A stretch of DNA of 64,000 nucleotides from Geosiphon pyriformis (taxonomy: Eukaryota > Glomeromycota > Glomeromycetes > Archaeosporales > Geosiphonaceae), in the NCBI GenBank assembly GCA_016748015.1, contig JAAOMT010000705.1, forward strand, positions 37,222-101,221, in the 5' to 3' direction. Positions 24,180 through 37,199 of this stretch are shown one piece after another. The first letter of the stretch is position 1, and each line of letters begins with the position of its first letter. The notes under the pieces were generated by a model that saw only the letters and a list, made by a program, of their open reading frames with translations, ran no database searches and was not told the origin of the DNA. A program made the translations under genes and the position numbers.

Positions 24180-25220
24180 TTATTGGACTATTAAAGATAA
24201 GTTTAGTTGTATAATCACAGGGTTTGAAATTTATTGGACTTTGAATGTTCAGATTTTTGAATAATTTCCGAAGTTTGAATTGCTAGAGATTTAACAAGTT
24301 TTATTAATAGTAAGTTTTTTTGTATAATAGCAGGATTGAGATTATTAAGTTTCAAATATTTGAGTTTTTGAATAATCAGGTCTTAAATAATCAGAGTTTT
24401 AATGAGTTTTAATGAGTTTATTAAAGGTAAGTTTTGAATGTTTGAAGTTTTAATAATCGGGTCTTAAATAATCAGAGTTTTAATTTAACAAGTTTTAATG
24501 AGTTTATCAATGGTAATTTTTGAATATTCAGAGTTTTAATAATCAGATTTTGAATAATTGGAGTTTTAATTTAACAAGTTTTTAACAAATTTATTAAAGA
24601 TATGTTTCAAATGTTTGGAGTTTTAATGATTGGGTTTTGAATAATCAAAGTTTTTAATTTAATAAGTTTTAATGAATTTATCAATAGTAATTTTCGAATG
24701 TTAGAGGTTTTAATAATCAGATCTTGAATAATTAGAGTTTTAATTTAACAAGTTTTTAACAAATTTATCAAAAGTAAGTTTCAAATGTTTAAGGTTTTAA
24801 TAATCAGATTTTGAATAATTGGAATTTTTAATTTAACAAATTTTAACAAATTTATTAATAGTAATTTTCAAATGTTTAGGATTTTAATGATTGGGTCTTG
24901 AATAATTAAAGTTTTAATTTAATAAGTTTTGAATGTTCAGGATTTTACTAATCGGATTTTGAATTATCAGAGTTTTTAATTTAATAAGTTTTAACAAATT
25001 TATCAATAGTAATTTTCGAATGTTCGGGGTTTTAATGATTGAGTTTTAAATAATTAGAGTTTTAATTTACTGAGTTTATCAACAGTAATTTTCAAATATT
25101 CGGGGTTTTAATAATTGGGTCTTGAATAATTGAAGTTTTAATTTTTAATAAGTTTATCAAAGATAAGTTTTAAATGTTTGGAGTTTTAATAATTGGGTTT
25201 TGAATAATCAGAGTTTCAAT
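24180..25220. repeat. Minisatellite array of ~87-bp units
   Basis: The anchor GTTTTAATAATCAGATTTTG (with G/A and T/C variants) recurs at about 24441, 24530, 24617, 24704, 24791, 24876, 24936, 25025, 25102 and 25179. Spacing is 85-89 bp with three shorter units (60, 77, 77). Each unit also carries a TTTAACAAG box and a TTTATCAATAGTAATTTT-like box. The array fills most of the inside of the LTR element and has no coding frame. It is an internal feature of the element, lying between the primer binding site and the dUTPase remnant. Confidence 0.8.
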
Positions 25221-25400
25221 TTAACATGTTTTTTAAAGATAATACCAAAATACGGATTTCACAAATTCTAAATGATTTTCTTTTGTTTTCTTTTGGTTTG
25301 CCATTTTCCTGCATGGTTGTTGCTGGTGCTGGTTCTCTGTTGAATTATACCTTACAAAGAGCACCAAATATTACAAGTGATTTGTTTTCTGTTAGATTAT

Positions 25401-25418
25401 ATTTCACAGGAAGCACCA
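25401..25418 (-). other. tRNA primer binding site
   Basis: On the minus strand, two bases after the end of the 5' LTR (25421), the sequence reads TGGTGCTTCCTGTGAAAT. Its complement ends in GCACCA, as a tRNA 3' end does. The same motif, with transitions, adjoins the LTR of element B (43798-43815) and a possible LTR of C (48673-48690). It fixes the transcription direction as minus. The tRNA identity was not determined. Confidence 0.75.
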
Positions 25419-25420
25419 AA

Positions 25421-26468
25421 TGTTATAGATAATTATTTGGAGTCTAAAAACAAATAACAAACCTGTAACTTGGTGTTCAATAGCTGAATTATGTTTAATA
25501 ATCTGAAGATTTTGATTGTCTAAAGATTTTGATAATCTGAAAGTTTTGGTTGAGTTTTTTGTATAATAGACAAAGATTTAATAGTAATATTCTTTGGTAA
25601 TGTTTCTAGTTTCTTCTCAACCTTTGAGTTAGTATGCTTTGTTGTCTATTACTTCCCAGAATTGCAATTCCATCAATTTTTTTTTGGCTTGATGGCCAGT
25701 AATCTCCTAGTAAGCTATCTTCAATCTTGAATGTTTACTCTTATTTCTAAATTTTTTATCAGTACTATATCCTGACATCAGTACCCTATGTATTAATCTT
25801 TTAATCAATTAGTAAATCTATAATAAAACAAAATAAAAAAATAAAAAAATAAAAAAATAAAAAAAATAAAAAAAATAATAAACAGAAAAATAAAGAGATA
25901 AGCCAAAGCAAAAAAAAGTTAGTATTTTGTCAATAGCTATAATCAAGAACTATTGGTTCAAGATAGTTAAGTATTAGATTTTATTAACATAAAGTGTTAT
26001 TAATGGTAAAAATAATTAATATTTTTAATCAAGTAATAATAACATGAATTTGATGATAATGGATAATTTTATTAATAGAAGAATGATTTCACTTTAAGTT
26101 ATAGAAAACTATCTTTTGAAAGAAGAGTATTGTTCTAATTTAATATAACTTCTATTAAATTCTTTAGAAATTCTTGAATTCTTCTGGAATTGCTTTTTTT
26201 GTTTTTAACTCTCTTGCTATATATATATAATTTATGTTATATGAAATTCTTTGAATTCCTCAATTTTCTAGCCAGGAATTCTAAAATTCCTGAAATCTTG
26301 TAATTTTTCAAGAGAAATTTTGGAATTTTGCAATTTTTCATATGAAATTCTGGAATTCTGCAATTTTGCAATTTTTTTAGAAGAATTTTGGAATTTTTCT
26401 ATTACTATATCTATTCTGATTGGCTAATTTATGTACAAATATTTAATTTTTATATTCTATAAGTAACA
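25421..26468 (-). repeat. 5' LTR of the non-autonomous element
   Basis: Begins TGTTATAG and ends AAGTAACA on the plus strand, so the termini are TGTTA...TAACA. It is a direct repeat of 22595-23575 and about 70 bp longer, mainly through A-rich slippage and extra GAATTCTGGAATT-like units. The two LTRs differ at many transitions, so the insertion is not recent. Confidence 0.8.
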
Positions 26469-26527
26469 ATAACTTTAACTACCAAGAAAAAAAAAATAGG
26501 CAGTATTAATGGATTATTCATAACCAT

Positions 26528-27488
26528 TGTTACAAGTGATATGATGGGATCTCAAATCAAACAACAAACCTGTAACTTGGTGCTCAAAAGCTATTTATGA
26601 CAATATAAATATCTGAAAATATTGGTGTCTGAAGGTTTTGATAGAGTTCTTTGTATAATGAACAGAAATTCAATAGTAATAGTGTTTGCATGTTCAGTTG
26701 TTTCCCAATTTCTTTCTCAGCTTGGTGGCCGGATTTATTCTGGCAGTTGTGCCTTTTTGGTAAGCTAACCAATAATATATATAAATCTATCCTTATTTCT
26801 GGGTCTTTTACCAGGCTATCTATGACGTCAATAACTCAGTACTTTAATTCTTAATTAATTACTATGCAACAATGAAATCAAAGAAAAAAAGAAAATAAAG
26901 TTAAAGAAAATAAAAGAAGTAAAGAAATAAGCCAAGGCAATTTGCAAGTTAGTATTCTGTCAATAGCTGTGATCAAATACTCAATGCTAATTTTTTTAAT
27001 CAATTAGTAAACAACAAAAAAATAAAACAAAAAAAAAAATAAAAATAAGAAAAAAATAATAATTAATATCCCATTAATAGCCATAAAAAAAGCTATTAAT
27101 TTATGTAATTAAGTATTGGATTCTATTAACATAAAGTATTAATAGTATAAAAATAATTAATATTTTTTAATCAATTAATAATAACATAAATTAGATAATA
27201 ATTAAATATTTTATTAATATTGATATAATTTTACTTTAAGTTATAGAAAACTATTTTTTGAAAAAAGAAGTAAAAATAAGTAGTTATTACTAGTTACTAT
27301 TCTATTTGAATCAAATAAATATTTTTTTGCTTTTAATACTCTTACTATATATATATAATTTGTATTATATGAAATTTTTTAGCATCTTGCAATTCTCTAA
27401 AAAAATTCTGGAATTTTCTTTTTTATTATACTTATTTCTAATTGGCTATTTTATTTATTATTATAATTCTTAATTTCTATAAATAATA
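26528..27488 (-). repeat. Lone LTR of the same family
   Basis: Starts TGTTACAAG and ends in AAATAATA, matching the two LTRs to its left in order and spacing of blocks (TGTAACTTGGTGCTCAA near the start, the A-rich middle, ATATATATAATTTGTATTATA near the end). No internal region adjoins it. L2 inserted exactly at its right edge. Before L2 arrived it would have abutted the gypsy C pol sequence now at 34268, so it could be the 3' LTR of C or a solo LTR. Confidence 0.75.
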
Positions 27489-27493
27489 TTACT
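27484..27493. repeat. Putative target-site duplication of L2, left copy
   Basis: TAATATTACT here is repeated at 34258-34267, at the two ends of L2. It overlaps the last bases of the lone LTR. It is AT-rich, so less certain than the L1 duplication, but it gives L2 a length (6.76 kb) almost equal to L1. Confidence 0.6.
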
Positions 27494-27689
27494 TTTTTTA
27501 TTTTTTTTATTTGCTTAATAAGTGAGATTCAAACACTACCTAGAACAATATATCAACCAAATAATCTAAACTAGGTGTGAATCATGTATTTTCTACATAT
27601 GACCAGCCACTCAGGCTAATCAAAACAACACAAATTGTTTATATAAACTGATACCACTTGACATAAATCTGAAAAAAACTTACAAGATT

Positions 27690-30600
27690 TATAAAAACTA
27701 AAACTAAATCCTAAAGCATTAGTAATACCCAATAAATTAATTATGCCAGCAGAAAGAACCAAAGAAAGCTCAGATACTGAGTCTGAAACCGACTTATCAT
27801 GTGGAATAAGACCATTTTTTTTATAAAAACTTGGTATTTAACATGAGTCAACCAAACCTTCTTTCTAAATGTAAAACTAAACTTGTGCATGAAGTCTGCA
27901 ATTTTTTGACCTGTAATTTTGGGATTTTTGAAAACAGAAAAAAATTCTTGATACCAATTATTAAGAACAAAACCCTTGTATAGAACCATATACATAGCAA
28001 TATCAGAAGTGCAAGAACTCAAACACTATAAAACACATGAAAACAAACTAGACAAACCAAAAAACACTCTTCAATTAGCTGTATAGGCATCCAACAACTA
28101 TACATGAGCACCAGAATTAAACAAGCAAAAAAAAGTGTAGTCAGAAACCTCAATATTCCCATAAAAGAAACACAATGCACTCAAATAATTATTGACATAC
28201 AAACACTTATGAATAGTGACAGGGAGTCAGTAATGTAAAGCTTTCATAAAATATGTGCAAGCACTAGTAGTGTCTTTACTAGTAAAGCTGGTGGCCATAT
28301 GTGAATCAGAATGTTACACCAAAGATAATCTAAACCATTTAATGTCTACATGCAATCTGCTTATCACAATCCAAGAACCAAAGCCAACTTCTTAGCACAT
28401 TTGACAAACAGATTGGACAAAATGCCTAGAATTACCAGAGACTACACTACTACCAACTCTGATAAAATGTTTCTTGATCTAATAAGAGAAATACTGACCA
28501 AAGAAGAAAGCAGATCCTGCCAAAGCATTAATGGTTTCATTGCCTGAAACACCTAAATGTCTCTTTACTTTGTGCCAGCTGACCTTCAAATACTTATCAT
28601 AAATGACTCTCACAATATGGTGATATTCAACCCAGTATTGATTCCAAAAATCCAGATGCAACAAACTCAATTCAGACTTGTAAGCATCCAAAGCAGCTTA
28701 ACTGTCTAAAAAAAAATGAACTAAACTAGAAGGCAGAACACACTTAAGTGTTAGAACAATAGTTTGCAATTTTATTATTGTTGAAGACACCAAATCTAAA
28801 ACTCCAACACCCAGGCCCAAATTGATATTCTCAAAAAAAACAGCTGCACTAGTTTTCATATTAGCAATTCTCAAACTGCATAGAGATCCATCCATATAAA
28901 CAGAAAAAGAACCAGCACTAACACCCAACAAATAGTCATAAATGATCCTAAAATTATCAGATTCAAGAATGTTTAATAAACCTACACTCCCTAGAAGAAG
29001 AAAGCTAGTAGAAAAAGGAGCTGAACTATTAAGAAAATGAATAAAAAGGTTAAACCAGTCAGGAACAGGACTATATGGGCTCAATCTTTTCTAATGCTTA
29101 AATGTTTTCCAATCAAAAATTTCACCATTCTAGTTACAAAGCTGTTCTGCAAAAGCAATTCCATACTGCTAAAATGAAAAAGCACATTTATAAAATTTTA
29201 ACACATCAAGAACAAGTAATATAGAAGTTCTATTTCGAAAACAAAAAGCATTGGTTATAAAACCACCCAAAGACAGATTACACTCCAGAAAAATACAGCT
29301 ATGTTAGCTAAAAAATTGTTCAAAGGATTGATATTCACACAAACCAAAGACATCAAAGGGTAACATAGAAGCCAGCTAAGAACCTAAAAATTATGTGACT
29401 TATGTGCAAACAAATAGCCCAAAATCCCGGTTGAATTAGCAAAGCAAACTATGAAAGCCAACTTGTCCTTAGCCTGAATTTGTTCAAAAGACTTCAAACC
29501 ATAGAGAAAAGAGTAATGAAGCACATTGTTGAGAAAATTACAAAGAAAACCAGATTTGAACTTCAAACCCTTGTGAATCAAAGTATCCCACTTATTATAC
29601 AAACTAACAGGAATGTAATTGAACTGAGTTTTGTAACCAATAATTAGATAAAAAACCACTAAAACCAAATACAAAAATTGTTTGTCAGAGACTGTCTTCT
29701 TTAAAACCAAATTGGTAAAGAACCAGACATTTAAATGTGCTTTAGTCAAGCTAGGCTTTGACAAGCCCTTAGAAGACAAAAATATATCCAAATAGCAATG
29801 AAATTCCCTCTGTTTGGTAATAGAAATAAGTGCTCCACTGACTAACAAAGAAAGATTTGTAACTCTGTAGTTGATAGGGATTGCCACAGTCTTATTATTA
29901 TTTATAGAAATGTTATTGATTTTAAAAAACCCACTGGCAATATTAAGAATATGTTATACAGCAGTCTGACTATTACCAACCCAAATCATGTCATTAACAA
30001 AAGCACCAGCAGCTAAAAACAAGATTAGCCCAGCCTAAAATTCTACATGCCCAGTTCTTAAAACAAAATGAGAATTCAACTTATAACTACACAAACTCTA
30101 CTGTTTTTTGACTTTATACAGAAGTAAATCATAAAATATGCACCAAAAAAAAGATGAAAAAACTTCTCCCTGATCCAACTTATCATGAACTTAATATCAA
30201 TCAATTAGACCAAAATCAGTTATAACCCAGTTAACATAATTATTATGAATGCTACCAAAAAATTTAATAAACCTGTTGCACATTTTGATCTGAACCAAAC
30301 TCTTCTTAAAATTCTTCCATTCAACAAAATCATAAGTCTTACACATGTCTTGCAAAACCAGCCACAATTTTTGGTTCTTTTTTAAGGCATCTTCAATCAT
30401 TGAACCAATAACAAAAATGGGAGACTGTATAGTTATACTTTTTAAAACAGAAAAATTGTCACCTCTAAGAACATCAAATTTGCTGTAAGCCAAAAAAATC
30501 CTGTCTAAAAGAATTTTAGAAAAAATTTTGCAAGCTGTTTTGATTAAGGCAATGGGACAGATATTCATAAGAACACTCTCTTATTCATATGGTTTTAGAA

Positions 30601-32290
30601 TCATTAAAACCCAAGTCTTTTTTCAAGAAAAGGAGACCAATTTATATGTCAAACTAAAGTTCAAAAGCACTAGCAGCATGTCCAAAACTGACTTATTGCA
30701 ATGTTTTCACAACTTATTAGAAATGCTAAAAAGGCCAGCAGCTTTTCTACCAGGCAGATTTGTGATAATGCTAAGCATTTTGTCAAAACCAATTGGAATC
30801 ATTACCTCAGAAAAAGCACTATCAAAGATATAACTCAATAGTTGGTATTGACAAGACCAGTCATTAAATACATTAGAAACTATCTTATGCTTATAAGTTC
30901 AGTATTTTATAATCTTATCAACCTTAATCCTAATCTTATCAGGCTCTAAAACCAGTTCTTTATCCACTACAAAATGGTCCAAAACAACTTTGCAAAAAAG
31001 ATGTTCTAGTATATTCCTAATAATATAATCTTTATCTAACTTGAAACTCTTTATCCTCTTATTAATAGCCAACTTGATCTGAGATTTCTTTGTGTGCTTA
31101 GATTTAGACAGTTTAAAAATGCAATAAGATTTTTTAACCTTAGCCAAAGCTGATCTAATATCATTAAAACAAAATTCAGAACTAATAAGCAACTTCACAA
31201 TAGCTGCATTAACAGTATCAATGTTCTTCTATTTAACAAACAAAGAATTAAACTTATTACAAAAAACCAATCCAGAGACTTTAAAAATTCTAGAAACCAA
31301 AAGTTTGAGCTTGTAAAACCTAGACAATTTCATAGTAAAGACACAGCCATAGTCTTTAAACCAATTTTTTTTAAAGATCTTTCTAACCAATAGGTTTATC
31401 ATTTTATAGATAGTATTCCACATTACATTCAAGTCTATAAACTTCTTAACTTCCATGAAATCTTCAGAAAACATAACAGCATTAGCCACTGAAACTTTCT
31501 TAAAACTAGTCTATTTGGCACAATCTACATTTTTAAAGTCAAATTTCCAACAATCCTTGTTCACTTGCTTGCGAAAAAAGTTCAGCTGCACATCCAACAG
31601 TCTACCCAAGCCCAAAGACACAGAAACAGCCTTGTAATCTGTATTAAAATAGTTTTCAACATTGGTTACACTATGACCTACCACTGTGTTGATCAAATTT
31701 AAGGAAAAAAACACATAGTCAATTGTTTTAACCACACCTTGAGAATTGTTTCAAGTCAGTACCTTTGTAAATAAGCTCTCATCCAAAAAGTTGACCAAAC
31801 TCAAATCAAGGCATTTTTTGAAACTGGCACATTTGGTAAAACCATCTTCATTGAAATTACCACCCAAAACAACAAAAGAAGATTCATTAACTGTCTTTGC
31901 AATCATGAAATTAATATCATTAACCTAAGAAAACCAAACAGCCAGAGATGCTCCAGCATAAAGCCCCAAAATTAACACAGAAAGTTTGTTCTTAAAAAGC
32001 AGCTTAATAGATAGGAGCTGACCAGACACCTCAGAAACTTTGCACATGTGTCTTGCTAAAGAAAAGTTCAAGACAATCACAACACTAGCTTCCAAATAAC
32101 CAAATTCCAAACCAGAAGTAAACACTCATATGCCATCAAATTTGTTGACAATTCAGAGATGAAACTTCTTCTTTAGCTTTAATTCTGTAAAAATTGAAAT
32201 TAAATTGCCTATATCTTTGTGCCAATAAATAATATTATCCTGTTTCATAGAATTGTTCATTCTTCTAATATTACAAGTGGCAATTTTCTA
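27690..32290 (-). pseudogene. L2 ORF2 remnant
   Basis: Minus-strand segments line up with L1 ORF2. Endonuclease (31.5-32.2 kb) has V-V-L-G-G-N-F-N-E (D to N) and N-T-D-Y-K-A-V (H to Y), so two catalytic residues are lost. The region before RT is at 30899-31489. RT is at 30197-30568 (N-I-C-P-I-A-L-I-K-T-A) with box F-V-N-D at 29990-30001, and the thumb is at 29384-29887. RNase H (28479-29084) keeps the first Asp in YMDGS but has IKLQT for the AELQA helix, losing the Glu. The C-terminal part is at 27741-28022. Every domain is interrupted by stops. Confidence 0.8.
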
Positions 32291-32301
32291 AATTAGATCA
32301 C

Positions 32302-33990
32302 TTATTGAGAAGTGGGTAGAGAAATTATACCACCAGCCAAAACCAAGCCATCAAGATGAACTGACAAATTTAACACTAAGGCAGAAAGACCTTCCAGCAT
32401 AGTTTCAAACTTGACAGCCTCAAGAGAGGTAGACAAACCCAAAATCTCCACAGTCTTGTTACTAGTAACTTTATCCAAACTTTTTCTCATTACTATATTA
32501 TCTATATGATTCTGTGATGAGGAGGTTACCAGTAGCTAACATCCAGAACTAGGCTGAAAAATGGCCAGCCCAAGTGAATTCAACCTCTTAGCCAACTTAC
32601 CAATTTGTTCTGTAAGATTGGCAAGACTGTGTTCCAAAATTGTAAACCTTGCTTTAATGCTGTCTATAGTTAAAGGAGCAGGTTTCATCTCTAAAGAAGA
32701 GCCAGAGCTCAAAAAGCCATTGTGCACATAGAAAAAAGGAGAAAAAAATTTACTAACAACCTTCACCCAAAAGATATCACCAAAGAGACTGGGCAAGCAA
32801 TAGAAGCTGAATATTTAATATAAATAGCAGCCAATCTGCTTTTATTAATATTAGAAAAAACTTTGTATAGAGGATTACTAAAGAGAAGTTTCTTACTAGT
32901 GGTACAATTTAATAACATATAACTTGAGTTCTCACACTTGGCATACTTAGCCAAAACCAAATGAGACCAATGAAGATGTGTGCTCTTCAACACTAGAGTA
33001 GTATCTATAATGGCATCTAATAATTTAGCTGAATTAAAACAAACAACAGCACATTTGGCCTGAGCATAAATAATAGGATAATAATCAATTGTACAAGTTT
33101 TTCTACTTACAGAACCAATAAAATCTCAGATGTCATGAGCATTTGTACCTATTGAAAGAATATAGAGCAGTGCTCTATGATAATCCCTCATGTCCTATGT
33201 CTCCTTATTTAAATCTAATCTAACCACATGCACTACATCTTTTTTAATCAAAATAAACTATCTAGCTGTAACCAAATCAGCCTGATCTGATTGGTCAAAT
33301 TCAATCATAGTCTTTTGTCATAATCTCACCAACTGCATCTTAATTGACTTAATTAAACCAAATTCAGACAGTACAGCATGCACAGCCCCAACAGATGTAC
33401 CAACAGAAATTTTTTTCAATATTACAGTCTAATTTGAACACTCAGATGATTTCTTGAAATCAGTATTCACCAAGATATTTGTATTAGCAGTTTTTTTGAT
33501 GGCTTTTGCCAAACCCAATTCGAAAGTAAACATTGCTTTAATAATTTTAGAAAATTTTGAAGGAGTAAAGGCCTCTTCAAAACTATTGATTCCTAAAAAC
33601 AACTTCCTAATCACAACACATTTATTCAAAAAAGTTTTGCTAACCATCTTATCCAATCCAATATCCAATGTGAAAGATTTTTTAATAGAAACATTGACTA
33701 AATTTTTCAAGAGAAAGGGAAGTTTCAAAGAAACATATAAGAGAACATTATTATCATTATTATGACCTAAGAAATCTATTGTCCCTAATGGCTTGTTTAA
33801 AGCTTTTCTGGTTTTAATACCTAATCCTTTAAGCATTTGATTAGAATTTCCATTAACAAAAACACTATTTTCACCATAGTCAAAACTGGTTTTCTCTATC
33901 AGACACTCTTCTTCCATATTAATGCTATTAAACTCAGTAGTGTCACCAGTCTCAGAACTCTATAAATGATCACTTGGCATCTTAGTAGAT
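32302..33990 (-). pseudogene. L2 ORF1 remnant
   Basis: Open segments at 33429-33917, 32763-32993, 32536-32796 and 32302-32490 on the minus strand together parallel L1 ORF1. The zinc knuckle near 32930 reads C-A-K-C...N-C with the His changed to Tyr. Residues between K-L-F-L-G and I-L-V-N-T-D-F-K-K (33429-33640 region) include about 38 amino acids absent from L1. The RRM-like part (about 33.0-33.4 kb) is closed by stops. The C-terminal helix ends at 32302. Confidence 0.75.
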
Positions 33991-34257
33991 TTATTTTTGT
34001 TCTTAGTACTCTTTTTTAAAGCACCACTTTTCTTCTTTTTCTTTAGCAAAACAGATCTAAAACTCCTACCAAAGCCAGAATTTTTAACAATTTTTTCATG
34101 ATGGCAATACTAGGATTGACAATGGCCTCGAAATTAAAAAACAGTTTGGTTTTATTATATTGAATAGTGAAAAAACTTCTTTCAAAAAAACTTTTGACTC
34201 TTTTTTGGGAATTTTGGAATGAGTAAAAAATAGAAGTTTTTTATTTTAATTTAAATA

Positions 34258-34267
34258 TAATATTACT
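34258..34267. repeat. Putative target-site duplication of L2, right copy
   Basis: TAATATTACT, identical to 27484-27493, at the 5' edge of L2. Confidence 0.6.
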
Positions 34268-35150
34268 AACACTTAGAAAAAGTATTTTATATGTTTTTTT
34301 CTTAAGTCTTTCTTAAAAAGTTTTTATCTTTTTATAAGTAATTATTTATGCTTTTATCAAAATATTTAGAATTGTTTTTATTGTAAAATGTTTTTATAAT
34401 TAAATTTAGTTATTTTTTTAAAGAGCATTGTTTTGATATTTGTTTTAATAAGTAATATTGTTATATATTTATAAAATTAATAAAAAAATTCATAACTAGT
34501 TATATCATAATTTATTGTTTTATAAATAAAGAAAGTTAAAAATAATATTTTGTTTTATAAGTTTATTTCTTTTACTGGTTTTTGCTAAAATTTTACAAAA
34601 TATTTAGCTAAAATATTCTACTAATTTATTGGTCAATAGATAATAAAAAGAAAATTTGTAATATTCCAAGTTTTTTTAATAATTTTTTCACTAATAAACT
34701 AAGAAAATTTTTTTTTATTTAAAAATAATTCTGGCAATTGAAATGGCTATTTGGTTTGGTATAATATTAATTTCTACTTATTTTGTTAAATAGTCAGTTG
34801 TTATTATAATATATCTATTTTTATTAAGAGTTATTATTAAAAATTTAACAATAGTAATTTTAATTCTGTTAAAAAATTGACCAACAAATATGAAATAAAT
34901 GTTTTTTTTGATTAGAGTTTTTTTTTTGACAAATATCTCAAATTTTAATGTATTTTATTATATTTTTCTCTAATGTTAGCCAGTAATATCTTGTTAATAT
35001 TTTAAATAGTTTTTATTTTTCTGAAATGTTTTGCTAAAGATTAATATATATATTATATATTATAATTTTTTTTCTTAAATTAGATAATTTTTTGTGAACA
35101 ATCAAAGTCTTTTTAGTTTTTTTAATATAATTAATTTTGGTTATTCAAAT
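34268..35150 (-). pseudogene. Gypsy C integrase remnant
   Basis: Minus-strand translation from about 35100 gives R-Y-Y-W-L-T-L-E-K-N-I-I-K-Y-I-K-I followed by D-I-C-Q-K (zinc-binding end). It then reads RIKITIVKF and NKNRYIITTTDYLTK, which match the RNase H-like integrase core (G-I-D-I-V-G-P-L...N-R-Y-I-I-V-A-x-D-Y-L-T-K-W) with the first Asp lost. Around 34.6 kb it reads Y-L-L-T-N-K and IFCKILAKTS, matching P-Q-T-N-G-x-x-E-R-F-N-x-x-L. The frame runs toward the C-terminus until L2 and the lone LTR interrupt it at 34267. The rest of C lies beyond element B. Confidence 0.7.
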
Positions 35151-35358
35151 AAAATTTTACTTATTTTTACAAATATTTTTTTTATTGTTAATTATATTCT
35201 AATAAGTATTATTTTTTATTCAAAATTTAAATTAGTGCTAAATAATTTCTCAAGTTTATTTGTTAATTGTTGATTTTAAACAATTAATTAATAATTAATT
35301 TAATTGGTTTTTACTTAATAATTAGTTAAGATAAAGTATTTGTATTTTAATTGCTTAT

Positions 35359-36230
35359 TATTACAGATAAAAAAATTAGGGTATTGGTTTTAATAATTAA
35401 AATCTGTTATTCAGTACTAATAAATTAATAATAATAAAATTTTAAATATTTTTGTAATTAAAAATTTAGGTTTTTAGTTTTTTATATAATAAACAGAAAT
35501 TTAATTTATATTGTCTTTTCAAATTTTTTTTTAATATAAAAACCATTTTAATTTGGCAATTGTATTTTTTTAATAAGCTATCTTTAAGTTTTTACTTTTG
35601 TTTCACAAAATTTTTACTAAGTTATTTTTAATATTAATAATCTTAATGCTTAATTTTTTAATTAATTAGTATAACAAAACACAATTAATAACATAAAATA
35701 AAATAAAACCAATAAAAAAAAATTAATATCTTATTAATATTCATAATTAAGAATAATTGTTTCTGTGTGATTAAATATTAAATGCTAATATATAAGAGTG
35801 ATAAGTATTTAATTAAACAACCATAATGGCATATATGATAAAGTATATAATATGTTTATTAAAATAAGTATGATTTTATTTTAAGTTATAAAAAAATAAC
35901 TTTTAAAATAAAATAATGAATGAAATTTAAATTAGAAATTTTATTTTTAACTACTTGTCTGTTTTTTTTTAATGCTACTGCTATATATATAATTTTTATT
36001 GTACAAAATTTTTTGAAATTTTTTGAAATTTCTTATATAGTATTCTAGAATTCTGAAATTCTGCAATTCTTATTAAATAAATTTCTAAAATTTCTAAAAT
36101 TTTGGAATTCTGTAATTTTTGTTAAGTGGCTTTTTAAAAGTAAAAAAAATTCTGTAATTTTTTTTTCTATCCCTATTTTTTATTGGCTATTTTATTTAGT
36201 TATTATTCCTTTTAATTTATATAAATAATA
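35359..36230 (-). repeat. 3' LTR of gypsy B
   Basis: Starts TATTACAG (TGTTACAG in the less decayed family members) and ends ATAATA. Shares with 43818-44737 the blocks TTTTAATAATTAAAATC, TTTTTTATATAATAAACAGAA, the AAAACACAATTAATA run and the GAATTCTGAAATTCTG tail. The family resemblance to the LTRs at 22.6-27.5 kb is weaker but in the same order. Confidence 0.75.
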
Positions 36231-37199
36231 TTAATCACTACTTTTTTTAGAATTTTCTTGGTAATTTTAATCTGTAATTTTTTAAATTAAGTATTAGTGA
36301 TTTTTTCTAACTGGTTAATAATTACTGTGTTCATGACTGAGTATAATAGTATTTTTGGCCAGTCTTAAAATCTTAATTGTAGTTAGTAAATTACTTTTAC
36401 ATATGTGATTAAACTGGTTTTTCTTACAAATTATTCTATTTGTTATAAAATAACTGAATCGAATATTTACTTGGTTTTATTTGTATACAAATTCTGAATA
36501 ATTGGTTTTTTTTTCAAGTAATAGTAACAAAAATTCTTAAAAAATTGTTGTGTTTATTGATTTTATTTTATTTTAATTAATTTATTAGATAATATTACTA
36601 TTATTAAGTTTTTAAAAGTGATTTTTACTTTTTTAATATTTTGTTTATTATATTTTTAGCAATAAATAGTATGTAGTACTGTAAATTATTCTAATGTCTT
36701 TGTTTTTTTTCTGTGTTTTTATATTGAATAATTTATTGATTAATTGTAATTTTCATATTTAATTTTTTCTGTTTAATTAGTTGGAACAGTTATTTGTGCA
36801 ATTATGTAAATATTATCTGTAATTTCCATTTTTTATTATTTTTTATCACATGTACTAAAGTTTTTATATAATTTTAGTTAAATTTTTTGACATGTTTACT
36901 TCAATAATTATAATTGGTTTCAGATTTTGTGAGATTTTTTCTAGTTAAACTATTATTCTTTATACTTTCAATTATAGAATATTATTAATAGATAATAATA
37001 TTATATTTTAATATAATTTTAATTAATTACTATATACTACTTTGATTAGGATTTTATTGTCTTATCTTAACTTATATAATCTATTTTCCAAAAAATTTTT
37101 AATGTAAAATAAACTGTTCTATTTAAGATTAAGCTTTTTACTTTATTGTTTTTCTGTTTAAGTATAATATAATAATAATTTGTTTTCAATCTTAAATTT

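Larger units (their letters stand above)
22595..26468 (-). mobile_element. LTR-flanked, internally deleted gypsy element carrying a tandem array
   Basis: Two direct repeats of about 1 kb (22595-23575 and 25421-26468) enclose only 1.85 kb. On the minus strand the order is 5' LTR, a primer binding site (25401-25418), an 87-bp tandem array, a 27-bp repeat encoding an Asn-rich linker, a truncated dUTPase-like segment, a polypurine tract and the 3' LTR. There is no gag, RT or integrase. It looks like a non-autonomous derivative of the family of element B, since the LTRs of B are recognisably similar. No matching target duplication was seen at 22590-22594 and 26469-26473. Confidence 0.75.
27494..34257 (-). 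mobile_element. Full-length LINE copy L2
   Basis: Minus-strand copy of the L1 family, 6.76 kb. From high to low coordinate it has a 5' leader (about 34.0-34.25 kb), ORF1 (about 32.3-34.0 kb), ORF2 (about 27.7-32.3 kb) and a 3' UTR whose last 130 bases align with L1 16243-16376, followed by an A-rich tail. It carries many more stops and R-to-C/H, H-to-Y and D-to-N type changes than L1. It lies between the lone LTR and gypsy C integrase sequence. Confidence 0.88.

Noticed and set aside
24180-25220. CRISPR-like array of regularly spaced repeats
   Set aside because: Units are contiguous ~87-bp minisatellite repeats without unique spacers, inside an LTR element in a eukaryotic genome.
26469-26473. 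5-bp target duplication for the non-autonomous LTR element
   Set aside because: Left flank CATGC and right flank ATAAC do not match.
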